DNA from: Candidatus Symbiobacter mobilis CR
GTDB lineage: Bacteria; Pseudomonadota; Gammaproteobacteria; Burkholderiales; Burkholderiaceae_C
Direction: 5' to 3'
Assembly: GCF_000477435.1 (NCBI RefSeq)
Contig: NC_022576.1
Location: 2,728,001-2,792,000 of the forward strand
Length of the DNA stretch: 64,000 nt
Every line of letters starts with the position of its first letter. The first letter of the stretch is position 1. Positions 27,324 through 37,132 of the stretch are shown piece by piece. Under the pieces are notes generated by a model. The model was not told the DNA's origin. It made no database searches and saw nothing but the letters and a program-made list of their open reading frames with translations. The position numbers and the translations under genes were made by a program.

Positions 27324-27764
27324 TCAGCGCCCCGTTCCCGCCGCCGGGGCTTCTGTCAGAAACCCGGTGTAGCGCACGCCTGCGCGGTGCGCGGTGTCCA
27401 TGATGTCGATGATTCGCCCATGCGCCACGCGCTTGTCGGCGCGAAGCAGCAATTCGGCGCGGGGGTTGGCCTGGATGGCGCGGGCACAGCGTTGCGCCAG
27501 TTCCTCCAGCAGCACGGGCTGGCCATCCAGATAGGCGTTGCCCTCGGCATCGACGGTGACGGTCAACGGCTGCGATGCCGCAGCACCTTCCTGGGACTGC
27601 GCGACGGGCAGGTCGATGGGGATCGAATTCGTGAGCAATGGTGCCGTCAGGAGCAGGATGACGACGAGGACAAGCATCACATCGACCATGGGGGTCACGT
27701 TGATGTCGCTCATCTCCCTCTCAGGGTTGGATGTGCAACGGTGGTCGAAAGAACCGAGAGCCAT
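27324..27764 (-). CDS. exbD: ExbD/TolR-type proton-channel protein
   Basis: A 146-residue protein with a short cytoplasmic start (MALGSF), the conserved INVTPMVDVMLVL helix whose aspartate is in the proton path, and a C-terminal periplasmic domain. Together with ExbB it uses the proton motive force to energise TonB or TolA. The longer start at 27764 is kept because MA-x-GSF is the normal ExbD N-terminus. It lies 14 bp downstream of exbB at the end of the bamE-dapB-exbB-exbD unit. No tonB is adjacent, so assignment to the TonB or the Tol system is open. Confidence 0.87.
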   Translation of the reverse strand: MALGSFDHRCTSNPEREMSDINVTPMVDVMLVLVVILLLTAPLLTNSIPIDLPVAQSQEGAAASQPLTVTVDAEGNAYLDGQPVLLEELAQRCARAIQANPRAELLLRADKRVAHGRIIDIMDTAHRAGVRYTGFLTEAPAAGTGR

Positions 27765-27778
27765 CAGCCAGCCTTAGC

Positions 27779-28537
27779 CTAGCCCTCATGGGCAAGCCGC
27801 GAAGCGGCTTCTCGAAGCTCCCCTCGCCCAACGGGAGAGGGGTTGGGGGTGAGGGAAACTGCATCGGCTTCGGGCGCAGGATGCTGCGAAGTGTGCGGCA
27901 TATCCAGCGCCAGCAAGTCGTGCGCAAAGCCGTCGAGGGCGGTGTCGATGCGCACTGCCCACCTTCCTAGCGCATTGAAAGCCAGTACGGCCGGGATGGC
28001 CACGACCAGACCGGCGGCGGTCATGATCAAGGATTCCCCAACCGGCCCGGCAATCTTGTCGATCGTCGCGCTACCTGCGTTGGCGATGTCGACCAAAGCC
28101 CGGTGAATCGCCCAGACGGTGCCCAGCAGACCGACGAAGGCAGCGGTGGCGCCCACGCTCGCAAGCCAAGCCTGCCCCCATTGCAGGCGGGCGCGGTGGC
28201 TATGCAGCACGTCGCGGAGACGGCGCGTGCGGCGTGCCGGGGCATCGGCTGCGCTGGCCAGCGTGGCGTCAGGCGCTTCCCTCCAGGCTTCGACCAGCGG
28301 CAAGATGAGCCGTTCCCGATCCCACGCGGGCAGCGAGGCCATTGCCTGCGCCATATCGCGGAATTGCCAGAAAGCATCGACGCAGCGCGCCACATCGCGC
28401 CCTGCACGCAGCAGGAACCAGACTTTGCCGACGATGACGACCCAACTGCCGATCGACATGCCCAGCAGAACCAGAGCGACAGCCTGGGTGAGCGCGTCGC
28501 TACCCCACAACCATTGCGCCAGCGTCATGTCCGTCAC
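27779..28537 (-). CDS. exbB: ExbB/TolQ/MotA-type proton-channel protein
   Basis: A 252-residue membrane protein with helices near residues 16-38, 130-150 and 170-195. The signature [21 protein letters not shown] and [22 protein letters not shown] regions are those of ExbB/TolQ. The start is probably GTG 28537, overlapping the dapB stop by 4 bp; ATG 28528 is an alternative. The last 25 residues ([20 protein letters not shown]...) are not ExbB sequence: they are encoded by a dispersed repeat that has replaced the natural end, and the same peptide ends PdxJ. Confidence 0.88.
   Translation of the reverse strand: MTDMTLAQWLWGSDALTQAVALVLLGMSIGSWVVIVGKVWFLLRAGRDVARCVDAFWQFRDMAQAMASLPAWDRERLILPLVEAWREAPDATLASAADAPARRTRRLRDVLHSHRARLQWGQAWLASVGATAAFVGLLGTVWAIHRALVDIANAGSATIDKIAGPVGESLIMTAAGLVVAIPAVLAFNALGRWAVRIDTALDGFAHDLLALDMPHTSQHPAPEADAVSLTPNPSPVGRGELREAASRLAHEG
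27791..27855 (+). repeat. 65-bp dispersed repeat at the end of exbB
   Basis: A repeat with an inner palindrome CCGCGAAGCGG and a CCCCT...AGGGG stem (CTCCCCTCGCCCAACGGGAGAGGGG, shown by its arms). It matches the copy at 50301-50367 at most positions. On the minus strand it encodes the last 22 residues of ExbB. Confidence 0.75.
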
Positions 28538-29358
28538 GCCACGGATGTCAAGCCGAGGACTTCAGGCATGTCATACAGCCCGTTGCTGCGCCCACGCAGA
28601 AAGCGTGCAGCCTGCAGGCTTCCCTGCGCGTAGCCGACCCTGCTGTTCGAGGTGTGCCGAATCTCGATACGTTCGCCAGTTCCAGCAAACAGAACGAGGT
28701 GATCGCCGACGATGTCCCCGCCGCGCACTGCGTGGAACCCGATGGCGGAGGCTGGACGCACGCCGGTGTGGCCTGCACGGCCATGCACTGCGCAGTCTGC
28801 CAGCGATTGCGACCGCGCCTGCGCGATGACTTCCCCCATGCGCAATGCCGTTCCCGACGGCGCATCGACCTTGTTGCGGTGGTGGGCTTCGATGATTTCG
28901 ACGTCGTACTCTGCGCCCAAGTTCTGCGCGGCAACGGCCAGCAGCTTGAGCGTGACTTGCACGCCCACGCTCATGTTGGGCGAGAGCACGATGGGAATAT
29001 CGCGGCTGGCTTCCTTGATGGCGGCTTTCTGGGCTGTATCGAATCCGGTGGTGCCGATGACGATGGGAATGCGCAATTCCCGGCAGTGGCGCAGATGCCC
29101 GATCGTTCCTTCGGGACGGGTGAAGTCGATCAGCACCTGGGCGTTCCGCAGCCCCACGCCGGGGTCGGCAACGATCTGCACGCCGCTGTGGCTGCCGAGA
29201 AAGGCTGCGGCATCTGTACCGATGTGGGGGCTGCCAGCGACATCAATCGCGCCGCAAAGTTGCAAGTCTGTGGCGCCCAAAACGGCTTCGATCAGCACGC
29301 GGCCCATGCGGCCGCCCGCGCCTGCGATGCATACCTGCATACGGTCAGCAGTGGACAT
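28534..29358 (-). CDS. dapB: 4-hydroxy-tetrahydrodipicolinate reductase
   Basis: A 274-residue NAD(P)H-dependent enzyme of lysine and diaminopimelate synthesis. The N-terminal Rossmann motif is [12 protein letters not shown]; the substrate-binding signature [16 protein letters not shown], with its catalytic His and Lys, follows at about 150-165. The start ATG 29358 is preferred over the 18-residue longer frame, which is Phe/Pro-rich. It lies 90 bp downstream of bamE, a common order in Burkholderiales, and overlaps exbB. It supplies precursors for peptidoglycan. Confidence 0.96.
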   Translation of the reverse strand: MSTADRMQVCIAGAGGRMGRVLIEAVLGATDLQLCGAIDVAGSPHIGTDAAAFLGSHSGVQIVADPGVGLRNAQVLIDFTRPEGTIGHLRHCRELRIPIVIGTTGFDTAQKAAIKEASRDIPIVLSPNMSVGVQVTLKLLAVAAQNLGAEYDVEIIEAHHRNKVDAPSGTALRMGEVIAQARSQSLADCAVHGRAGHTGVRPASAIGFHAVRGGDIVGDHLVLFAGTGERIEIRHTSNSRVGYAQGSLQAARFLRGRSNGLYDMPEVLGLTSVA

Positions 29359-29448
29359 GGTGTGTGTGGGAGGGGAGAAGGAAAAAGGAAAAAGGAAACA
29401 GGAAACAGGCACAAAACGGGCTGTGCGTCGGCTGTGCGCGATGGCGCT

Positions 29449-30024
29449 TCAGGGCGCGAGAGCGTCGTCTTCCAACGGGGGGTAGCTTGTTGGCAAAGGC
29501 TCCGGCGCAGGGGGCGGGAGCACAGCACTGACTGGGGCAGTGGGAGCTGCTTGCGTGGGAATGGGGGGGCTTTCCAGCACAGGGATAGGGCCGGTAGGGC
29601 GATGGTGGTCGAGGGATGCGACGAACTCGGCCTCGCTGGGCAGGGGGTCGGCCTCGAAGCGCGCAAGGACATCGCCCTCGAAATACACGGTGGCGCGACG
29701 CGACTGGGTTTCCATACCCTGGCGCCGGAACGTGAAAACATAGTCCCAGCGGTCGGCATGGAAGGCGCTTTCCAGCAAGGGGGTGCCGAGGATGTTGCGT
29801 ACGGTATTGCGGCGCATTCCCTTGCGCAACGCGGCAAATTGCTCCCGGGTGACGACATTGCCTTGGACGATGTCGATCTGGTACGGCGACATGGCATTCG
29901 CGACCTTGTGGCTGACGTGATCCAGACTGTTGCACCCGGATACGAAGATTGCGACGGCCAGGCCCGCAAGCGGCAATGCCATGGCGCGAAAGTACCCGGC
30001 AGGCGGGAAAGGGGAGGTTTTCAT
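29449..30024 (-). CDS. bamE: Outer membrane assembly lipoprotein BamE (SmpA/OmlA)
   Basis: A 191-residue lipoprotein. The signal peptide ends in the lipobox FVSGC (C31). The SmpA/OmlA domain follows, with YQIDIVQGNVVTREQFAALRKGM and the loop RRNTVRNILGTPLL, then WDYVFTFRRQG. BamE stabilises the BAM complex that inserts outer-membrane barrels. The last 50 residues are a proline/alanine-rich tail, seen in some betaproteobacterial forms. In many relatives fur lies divergently upstream; here a hybrid histidine kinase takes that place. Confidence 0.92.
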   Translation of the reverse strand: MKTSPFPPAGYFRAMALPLAGLAVAIFVSGCNSLDHVSHKVANAMSPYQIDIVQGNVVTREQFAALRKGMRRNTVRNILGTPLLESAFHADRWDYVFTFRRQGMETQSRRATVYFEGDVLARFEADPLPSEAEFVASLDHHRPTGPIPVLESPPIPTQAAPTAPVSAVLPPPAPEPLPTSYPPLEDDALAP

Positions 30025-30424
30025 ACTGCGGAAATTCTAGTAGTCCGGTATACCCAAAAAAATCCCCTCGCCCCTGTGATCACCGTTTGGCTCTTGTGCT
30101 CACCGATTCCCCACGAAAAGTGCGGCGTATCCATTCCGTCGCTCTCACAACCTTTGTCATAGCAATGGGTATGCGTTCGGAATGGTTCCTGACATGGGGA
30201 TCGATAAATCCATGCCAAGGCGCATCGGCCAGCAGATAGGGGGAAGAGTAAGATGGACGAGCCTGTGCGCCGACTGGTAGTCGGGTGTTGCCGTATTCCC
30301 TGCTGATTCTTTTTGCACTCTTTGCCAGGCCCCCTTTCTCCTGCGCAACGACTTTTGCCGAGTGCCGAGGTGGTTTCCCAGCGTAGGCCCCGCGTTTGTA
30401 TCCCCGTCTGTATTCCCCGTTCCG
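30025..30424. other. Divergent intergenic region, 400 bp
   Basis: It lies between bamE (minus) and the hybrid histidine kinase (plus) and should contain both promoters. No conserved ORF, RNA or clear operator was recognised. GTG 30362 opens the kinase frame but gives an unlikely N-terminus, so the stretch up to 30424 is treated as non-coding. Confidence 0.5.
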
Positions 30425-33400
30425 ATGGTCGAATCACCGCAAGCCTTTGCTCCGATGCAGCCACCGTCCCAACCCACAGCCGTACCGGCACATCCCTACG
30501 CCATCTCCCATCCTCCCATTTACGCCGTCGGCTGGGCAGCCTTGCTGCTGCTGGCTCTGCTGGCGTTGACAGGAGTGCTGTGGTGGCAGGCGCGGGAGCA
30601 GGCCGATGCGCGATTGCGGGTGGAATTTGCCCACGAGATGGACACGGTGACCCAGGCAATCGAGCGTTCGCTGTCGATCCATGAGTCGCTGCTACGGGGC
30701 TTCCAGGGGCTGTTCCACGCTACGGGGCACGTTAGCCGCCAAGACTTTCAGCAGTATTACGAGACCCTACATGCCGGGGAAGATCATCTCGGCCTGGTCG
30801 CCGTGGCCTACCACGAGCTTGTCGCAGAGGCCGATGTGGAACGACACATCGAAGCCATGCGGCAGCAGGGGTTCCCCGAGTACCGCATCCACCCGGCGGG
30901 CAAGCGGGATGGGTATGCGCCGCTGCTGTACATCGAGCCATTGCAAGGCGCCAACCGCAGCGTGCTGGGCTTCGATCCTTGGTCTGTTCCTGTGGAGCGC
31001 ATTGCGGTCGAACTGGCGCGCGATAGCGGAATGGTCACGATGTCGGGCAGGTTGCAACTTGCGCAGGATGTGGGAACCATGAACGTGGGGTTGGTGATGT
31101 ATGCGCCGGTCTATCGTCACGGCCCCGTACATGGCGATCTGGCCGCACGCCGTGCGCACTTTGTCGGATGGGTTGATGCGCCGTTCCGGGTGGCGGATTT
31201 GTTGCAATTTGCCTTGCCGCAGGGGCTGGGGTTGCTGGATTTGGCGGTGTACGACGGTACAGCGCAGTCGGAAGAGGCTGTGCTGTTTCGTTCCACTGCC
31301 CAGCGGGTGAGCGCCCGCGCAGGTCCGGCGCGTTTTCAGGGGGTACGCCGCATTTCCTTTGGGATGCGCCAGTGGATGCTGGCGTTCGAATCTCGATCAG
31401 GATACGGTTCGCCAGAGGTGCATACCCGCCCGATGTACATCGCCGCAGCCGGGGTGTTGATCAGCATCGTCCTGAGCGTGGCGGTGGCGTTGGTGATTCG
31501 GATGCATGGGCAGCAGGCGCAGGCTGCGGCGTCGCATCTGGTGGAGCGAGAACGCCGCGAACGTGCGGAACACACCCATGCCAGTGCCTTGGCATTGCAA
31601 GAAAGTCTGCGTGCCATGAATGAAGCACAGCGCGTAGGCCAGGTGGGCACGTTTGCGATCGACTTGCAGACGCGGCGTTGGGCGGGGTCGGAATCGCTGT
31701 ACGGCATCCTGGGGGTCGACCAAGCGTTCGATTGCACGGTGGAGGGGTGGGTGTCGCTCATCGCTCCGGAGTTTCGCAACAGCGTGGTGCAAGGCACGGA
31801 ACAGAGTCTGCACGGTTCGTCAGAGCTTTCGCTGGACTACCAAATCGTGCGGCCCAGCGATGGGGAGCGGCGCTGGTTGGCCGTTCGTGCGCTGCGCGTG
31901 GACGGGGGGGAGGGCAGCCCAGGGCTGTTGCGCGGGACGGTACAGGACATCACAGCACGCAAGACGGCCGAACTGGAATTGGCGATGTACCGAGACAGGC
32001 TCCAAGAGCTTGTCGACCTCAAAACCCATGAGTTGCAGCGGCTCGTCGACGTGTTGGGCACGAGTGAAGAGCGCTACCGTCTGTTGATCCAGGAATCGAG
32101 CGATCCCATCTTTGCGTTCGACGTCCAAGGGCGGTATGTGTACGTCAACAACATGTATGCCAAGCCGTTCGGTAAGGCGCCTGGGGAATTCGTTGGCAAG
32201 ACCCCCGTGGACTTTTTTCCGCCGGACGAAGCCGGTGAAATGGCCGAAACGATCCAGTGGGTCGTCGATAACGTCCGGGAGGTGTCTTTCGAGGTGTGCG
32301 TGCCGACGATCCAGGAAGAGCTGTATTACCTGACTACTGTCAAACCTATCGCCGATGACGACGGGCATGTCACGACAGTGTTGTGCATCTCCAAGAACAT
32401 CACGCAGCGCAAGCATTCGGAACAGGCGCTCAATGCTTCGCTGGCGATGATTCATGCCACGCTCAATTCGACGGCGGAAGGGATCCTCGTCGTCAACCAC
32501 AGCGGGTATATCCAACACTGGAACCGGCGATTCATTGATTTGTGGGGCGTTCCCGAGGAAGTGCTCGAAACGCACGAAGTTTGCAATTTGCGCCCTTTCA
32601 TGGCCTCGCAAATGTCCAACCCCGATGCGTACTTGGCCGACATCACCGCGTGGTTCGAGCACCCGGACAAGGTCGTAAGCTCTACGCTGGCGCTGGCCAA
32701 CGGCAAGATGTACGCGATGTACACACAGCCGCAGCGGATTGGCGAGGAAGTCGTCGGCAGGGTCTGGTCGTACTCGGACATCACCGAGCGCAAGCGGGCC
32801 GAAGACGCGGCCAATGCGGCCAATCGCGCCAAGTCGGAGTTTTTGGCCAACATGAGCCACGAGATACGCACCCCGATGAACGGGGTGGTGGGGATGGTTG
32901 ACATCCTCCAGCAAACGCGCCTCGACCCGCAGCAGCGACGTATGTTGCGAACCATCCAGCGCAGTTCGCACGCGCTGATGAAAATCCTCAACGACATCTT
33001 GGACTATTCCAAGATCGAGGCTGGCAAGCTCAATGTCGAATTTGCGCCGGCGAATTTGCGCGACCTGGCTGAGGAAGCGATGCACCTGCTTGCCAATGTG
33101 GCCAGCAGCAATGGCGTCGAGCTTACGGTGTTCGTGTCTCCCGAGTTGCCCCGTTTTGTGATCACGGATTCGGCGCGGCTGCGGCAGGTGTTGCTCAACC
33201 TGATCGGCAATGCCGTCAAGTTCACCCGCAGTACTGCGGTGCGCACGGGCAGAGTCGTGTTGCGGCTCGAAAAGGGCGTGCTGGCCAACGACTACGAAGC
33301 CATCCAGATCAGCGTGTCAGACAACGGCATCGGCATGTCCGAAGAAGTCATGGCGCGCATCTTCCAGCCGTTTACGCAGGCGGATACCTCCATCGCACGC

Positions 33401-34852
33401 GAATTCGGGGGGACGGGGCTGGGGCTGTCGATCAGCGCGCGGCTTGTCGGCATGTTGGGCGGGAGCATTTCGGTGCGCAGCACGCCGGGGCAGGGAACGC
33501 ACTTTGCCGTGGTGCTGCCCTTGCAGGAAGCGCGGGTCAATCTGCCTCCTCCGGCAGAGCCGAATCTCGCTGGCGTGGCAGTGCTCGCGGTAATGCAGGA
33601 TTTGCTGTGCCAAGAAGTGGTGCATGCCTACTTGGCTGCAGCAGGGGCGCAGGTCACCATGTCTGGCGATTTCGTCGCTGCCCGGGAGGTGTGGCACCGT
33701 GCCCCCATCTCGGAAAAACCCGCGCTGCTTCTGGGGCAGGCTATTGCCGGTGGTGGCCCAGGCTTCGGCCTGCCGCCGGGAACCCCTTGGGTGCAGTTGC
33801 GGCGTGATCAGAGTACGTCGCTGGAGAACGAAGTCACCGTGTCCTTGCAGCCCATGCTGTATCTCGATCTGGTCCAGGCGGTGGGCAGCGTGTGCGGGCG
33901 TTGGACGGCCCCGGTGGCGACATCGGCTGCGACATCGGTTGCAACATCGGTGATACCCAAGGAATTGGTGTCTGTGGATGCGCAGTATGTCGCGATGCCG
34001 GAGCTAGGGGAGCGCTCCTCCTCGCGCTTGATTTTGCTGGCGGAGGACAACGACACCAATTGCGAAGTCATGCTCGAACAACTCCGGCTGTTGCGCTACG
34101 AAGCCGAAGTGGCGCGGGATGGGAAACAGGCGTTGGAGATGTGGAAAACCCGGCGTTACGCGCTGTTGTTGACCGATTGCCACATGCCTGTGATGGACGG
34201 GTTCCGGCTGGCGCAAGCGATTCGGCAGGACGAGGGCGAAGGCGAGCACATTCCCATCGTCGCCGTGACTGCGCGTGCGATGCAAGGGGAGTCGAGGCAC
34301 TGCATCGACGCAGGCATGGACGATTACCTGAGTAAACCGGTTCGCTTGCAGGAACTGGGAGCGATGTTGGCCAAGTGGTTGCCGTTGTCTTTGGATGGCG
34401 ATATGCAGGAAATCGCTCTCCAGTCTGCCGCATTGCCGGACGAGTCTTCCGCGTTGCCGGGGCCGCAAGACACTGCACCGGAAGCCCATGCGGTCGTCTG
34501 GAATGAAGACACGCTGAGCGAGCTGGTGGGGGAAAACCCGATGATGCAGCGCCGACTGCTCGAAAAATTTCTGGTCAACGCAGTCAAGCAGGTATGCGCG
34601 ATAGAAGATGCCCTGTCTGCGGGGGAACTGGCTGCCATCGAACTGACGGCGCACACGCTTAAATCGGCTTCGCGCACAGTCGGCGCTCTGGCGCTGGGAG
34701 CAGCGTGCCAGAGGTTGGAAGACGTAGCATCGGCCAGAGATCTGGAAGCCAGCCGCGAGGTGGGCGCCGGTCTGGCGAGGATTTTTGCCAGCGCGCAGGA
34801 ACAGATTCAGGCCAGCCTGATGTTCGTGGGGGGTGATTCCACGACATCATGA
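30425..34852 (+). CDS. Hybrid sensor histidine kinase (CHASE-PAS3-HisKA-HATPase-REC-HPt)
   Basis: A 1475-residue phosphorelay protein. A first helix at about 33-55 and a second at about 335-360 bracket a periplasmic CHASE domain (about 80-300; GFDPWS and SGRLQLAQD are typical). Three PAS domains follow (about 398-512, 546-662, 672-788), then HisKA with H812 in MSHEIRTPMN, HATPase with N-box GNAVKF, DNGIGM and GGTGLGLS, a degenerate receiver-like stretch (about 1050-1160), a true receiver with phospho-acceptor D1251 (LLTDCHMPVMDG) and an HPt domain with H1410 (HTLKSAS). All modules for a four-step relay are present. The start is uncertain: ATG 30425 gives a short cytoplasmic tail; ATG 30455 is possible. 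No response regulator gene is adjacent, so output and signal are unknown. Confidence 0.93.
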   Translation: MVESPQAFAPMQPPSQPTAVPAHPYAISHPPIYAVGWAALLLLALLALTGVLWWQAREQADARLRVEFAHEMDTVTQAIERSLSIHESLLRGFQGLFHATGHVSRQDFQQYYETLHAGEDHLGLVAVAYHELVAEADVERHIEAMRQQGFPEYRIHPAGKRDGYAPLLYIEPLQGANRSVLGFDPWSVPVERIAVELARDSGMVTMSGRLQLAQDVGTMNVGLVMYAPVYRHGPVHGDLAARRAHFVGWVDAPFRVADLLQFALPQGLGLLDLAVYDGTAQSEEAVLFRSTAQRVSARAGPARFQGVRRISFGMRQWMLAFESRSGYGSPEVHTRPMYIAAAGVLISIVLSVAVALVIRMHGQQAQAAASHLVERERRERAEHTHASALALQESLRAMNEAQRVGQVGTFAIDLQTRRWAGSESLYGILGVDQAFDCTVEGWVSLIAPEFRNSVVQGTEQSLHGSSELSLDYQIVRPSDGERRWLAVRALRVDGGEGSPGLLRGTVQDITARKTAELELAMYRDRLQELVDLKTHELQRLVDVLGTSEERYRLLIQESSDPIFAFDVQGRYVYVNNMYAKPFGKAPGEFVGKTPVDFFPPDEAGEMAETIQWVVDNVREVSFEVCVPTIQEELYYLTTVKPIADDDGHVTTVLCISKNITQRKHSEQALNASLAMIHATLNSTAEGILVVNHSGYIQHWNRRFIDLWGVPEEVLETHEVCNLRPFMASQMSNPDAYLADITAWFEHPDKVVSSTLALANGKMYAMYTQPQRIGEEVVGRVWSYSDITERKRAEDAANAANRAKSEFLANMSHEIRTPMNGVVGMVDILQQTRLDPQQRRMLRTIQRSSHALMKILNDILDYSKIEAGKLNVEFAPANLRDLAEEAMHLLANVASSNGVELTVFVSPELPRFVITDSARLRQVLLNLIGNAVKFTRSTAVRTGRVVLRLEKGVLANDYEAIQISVSDNGIGMSEEVMARIFQPFTQADTSIAREFGGTGLGLSISARLVGMLGGSISVRSTPGQGTHFAVVLPLQEARVNLPPPAEPNLAGVAVLAVMQDLLCQEVVHAYLAAAGAQVTMSGDFVAAREVWHRAPISEKPALLLGQAIAGGGPGFGLPPGTPWVQLRRDQSTSLENEVTVSLQPMLYLDLVQAVGSVCGRWTAPVATSAATSVATSVIPKELVSVDAQYVAMPELGERSSSRLILLAEDNDTNCEVMLEQLRLLRYEAEVARDGKQALEMWKTRRYALLLTDCHMPVMDGFRLAQAIRQDEGEGEHIPIVAVTARAMQGESRHCIDAGMDDYLSKPVRLQELGAMLAKWLPLSLDGDMQEIALQSAALPDESSALPGPQDTAPEAHAVVWNEDTLSELVGENPMMQRRLLEKFLVNAVKQVCAIEDALSAGELAAIELTAHTLKSASRTVGALALGAACQRLEDVASARDLEASREVGAGLARIFASAQEQIQASLMFVGGDSTTS

Positions 34853-34882
34853 GCACCGACTCCAGCGTGGCACCGTGTGCTA

Positions 34883-36487
34883 TTACGCAAACGTCACCCG
34901 GTCGATTTCCGCCTGGCTGGTGAGGCCCCGCTCTACCAGCTCCATGGCAGATTCGCGCAGCGTTCGCGTTCCCCGCTGCCGGGCTGTTTCCTTGATGCTG
35001 CGTACCGGCGCATGTGCGGCGATCAATTCGCGTAGTTCGTCGTCGAGGACGAGACATTCTCCAATCGCCCGCCTGCCCTTGAGGCCGGTGCCCCGACAGT
35101 CCGCGCAGCCCCGGCCCGCGCAGTGCGTGCAGAACACCCGCACCAGACGTTGCGCGACGATGCCGTTGAGCGCGCCGACGAAGGCGTAGGGGTCTACCTG
35201 CATGTGCTCGAACCGCCCGAGCACGTCGAAGACGTTGTTGGCGTGGACGGTAGAAAAAACCAAGTGCCCTGTCAGAGCAGCCTGCACAGCGATTTGGGCA
35301 GTGTCGGGGTCGCGAATCTCCCCAACCATGATCTTGTCGGGGTCATGGCGCAGGATCGACCGCAGCCCGCGAGAGAAGGTTAGCCCCTTGCGCTCGTTGA
35401 CCGGAATCTGGAGGATTCCCGGAACCTGGTATTCGACGGGGTCTTCGATCGTGATGATCTTGCTGGTCCCGTCGTTGATCTCGGAAAGGGCTGCGTACAG
35501 CGTCGTCGTTTTGCCGCTGCCCGTGGGCCCGGTGATCAGCAACATGCCATAGGGCTTGGCGGCGAGGGTGCGAATCGTTCGCATCGGAACCTCGTCGAAG
35601 CCGAGGTGATCCAGTGTCAACCCCGCCATCTGGTCGCTCAGGTGTTCCTTGTCCAGAATGCGGATCACGGCGTCTTCGCCGTGGATGCTCGGCATGATCG
35701 ACACGCGAAAGTCGATGTCGCGGTCGCGTATACGCGCACGAAAGCGGCCGTCTTGCGGGGTGCGGCGTTCGGTGATGTCCAGTTCGGCCATGACCTTGAC
35801 GCGGGAAATGGCCTGTTCGCTCAGTTCTACGCCGCCGACCTTGGCGGCTTCGTGGATCACCCCGTCGATACGGTACTTGACGACCAGTCCGCCGGAAACA
35901 GCTTCGAGGTGAATGTCCGATGCCTCGGCGCCCATCGCGTCGAACAACGTGGAGTGGATCAGGCGAACGACGGGGCTGGCGGTTTCGTCGATGCGTGCGA
36001 GGGAGATTTCTTCGATCCCGCTGGGGCGCGCAGCCGTTGCAAGCACTTGCCCCAGCGCACCGGGCAATGCGCTGGACGCCGATTCCAGCCGCGCCAATAG
36101 GGCCAACAGTGCCGATTCCGGTACCAATTCGCGGCGGTGCGCGGCAATACCCGTTGCGTCAGCCCAGCGTTGCAGGCCGTCGTCGATGGGGTTGGCGAAG
36201 AGCAAAACCGGAGCTGTGCCCCGCAACACCACCATCGCAGAGAGCCTTCTGCATTCGGCTAAGCCCATGCGGTCGAGAGCCGGGGTATCTGCGGCAGTAT
36301 GTGCCCCTTCCTCCCCCAAAAGGCAGACACCGTAGTGGAATGCCTGGCCTAGCGCAGCGAGCATGTCGCTGGTGGACAGCCCTGTCTTGTCGCAGAGGTA
36401 GACGTCCAGGGAGCAGCGCTGCGTACGGGAACGAGACCAAGCGTCGCGCAGGAAGGCTGCGTCAAGGTGCGTAGTGACGGAATGCAT
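34883..36487 (-). CDS. GspE/PulE-type secretion or pilus ATPase
   Basis: A 534-residue hexameric ATPase of the GspE/PilB family. The weakly conserved N-terminal domain (residues 1-150) is followed by the catalytic core: DIHLE at about 191, Walker A GPTGSGKTT at 320-328, the Asp box IEDPVEYQ at 347-354, Walker B MVGEIRDPDT and the His box. A zinc-binding tetracysteine near residues 455-466 is unusually compact (CTHCAGRGCADC). It convergently meets the hybrid kinase with only 30 bp between. No pilin, GspF or secretin is nearby, so type II secretion versus type IV pilus use is open. ATG 36487 was chosen since the 57-codon upstream extension overlaps the DUF3567 promoter region. Confidence 0.9.
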   Translation of the reverse strand: MHSVTTHLDAAFLRDAWSRSRTQRCSLDVYLCDKTGLSTSDMLAALGQAFHYGVCLLGEEGAHTAADTPALDRMGLAECRRLSAMVVLRGTAPVLLFANPIDDGLQRWADATGIAAHRRELVPESALLALLARLESASSALPGALGQVLATAARPSGIEEISLARIDETASPVVRLIHSTLFDAMGAEASDIHLEAVSGGLVVKYRIDGVIHEAAKVGGVELSEQAISRVKVMAELDITERRTPQDGRFRARIRDRDIDFRVSIMPSIHGEDAVIRILDKEHLSDQMAGLTLDHLGFDEVPMRTIRTLAAKPYGMLLITGPTGSGKTTTLYAALSEINDGTSKIITIEDPVEYQVPGILQIPVNERKGLTFSRGLRSILRHDPDKIMVGEIRDPDTAQIAVQAALTGHLVFSTVHANNVFDVLGRFEHMQVDPYAFVGALNGIVAQRLVRVFCTHCAGRGCADCRGTGLKGRRAIGECLVLDDELRELIAAHAPVRSIKETARQRGTRTLRESAMELVERGLTSQAEIDRVTFA

Positions 36488-36534
36488 CGTGCCAGCGTGC
36501 TGCAGCCGGAACCGGCGCGGGGATGCGCAGGCAG

Positions 36535-36843
36535 TCAGTGGATTAGCACAGGGTTTTGCGCAAGGCTGGCGAACTGCTCCAGCGTCTCTTCGACTTCTTC
36601 TTGCGAAGGGGTCTGGCGTTGCCAAGCGGAGATTTTTCGCTGAAAAATTTCGGCCCATGAGCCGTCGAGGTAGACCTCTTTGCCGCTGCGTTTGTCCACG
36701 ATCTCGAAACCGTGGCGCGCCAGTTGGGGCACGACCCGCAAAGGTTCCCCGGCAGCAGTCGCGTCGGGGGAAACATCAGCAGGCACCGCGTTGGCCAAGA
36801 CGTGGGTGACGGAAAAGGAATCGGAGTCGTAGAGGGTATGCAT
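36535..36843 (-). CDS. DUF3567 family protein
   Basis: A 102-residue protein. It begins MHTLYDSDSFSV and contains HGFEIVDKRSGKEVYLDGSWAEIFQ, the pattern of DUF3567, a small family largely confined to Burkholderiales. The function is unknown. ATG 36843 is the family start; the longer frame (to 37008) lies in the upstream leader and is rejected. It precedes the GspE-type gene by 47 bp on the same strand and is divergent from cbiM. Confidence 0.85.
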   Translation of the reverse strand: MHTLYDSDSFSVTHVLANAVPADVSPDATAAGEPLRVVPQLARHGFEIVDKRSGKEVYLDGSWAEIFQRKISAWQRQTPSQEEVEETLEQFASLAQNPVLIH

Positions 36844-37132
36844 GGCGAAATTATCCGGGAATGCACCGTGCCGTGGAAAAAGCCGACAGTACCAGCCCCT
36901 GCCGGCCAAATGACCAAAGGAATCTGCAAGCCATGTCGTGACGCTGTTGGAGGTTGCAAAACCCAACCTTCGCCTAGTCCCTTGTTTCGGCAGTGTCGCC
37001 CAAGTCATTGGCCAATTATTGCGTGGCTAGAATGCTTCGAGAAAGCGTGGATGTGGTGTAGATCCTCGTTCGCCGCCACAGGCTGCCAGACGTCGGCTTT
37101 CGTCGTACTTCGATATTCTTGAGGAATTCATC

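Noticed and set aside
36844..37132. Possible cobalamin or NiCo riboswitch before cbiM
   Set aside because: Short GCCAC-like strings occur, but the B12-box order and the paired stems were not found.
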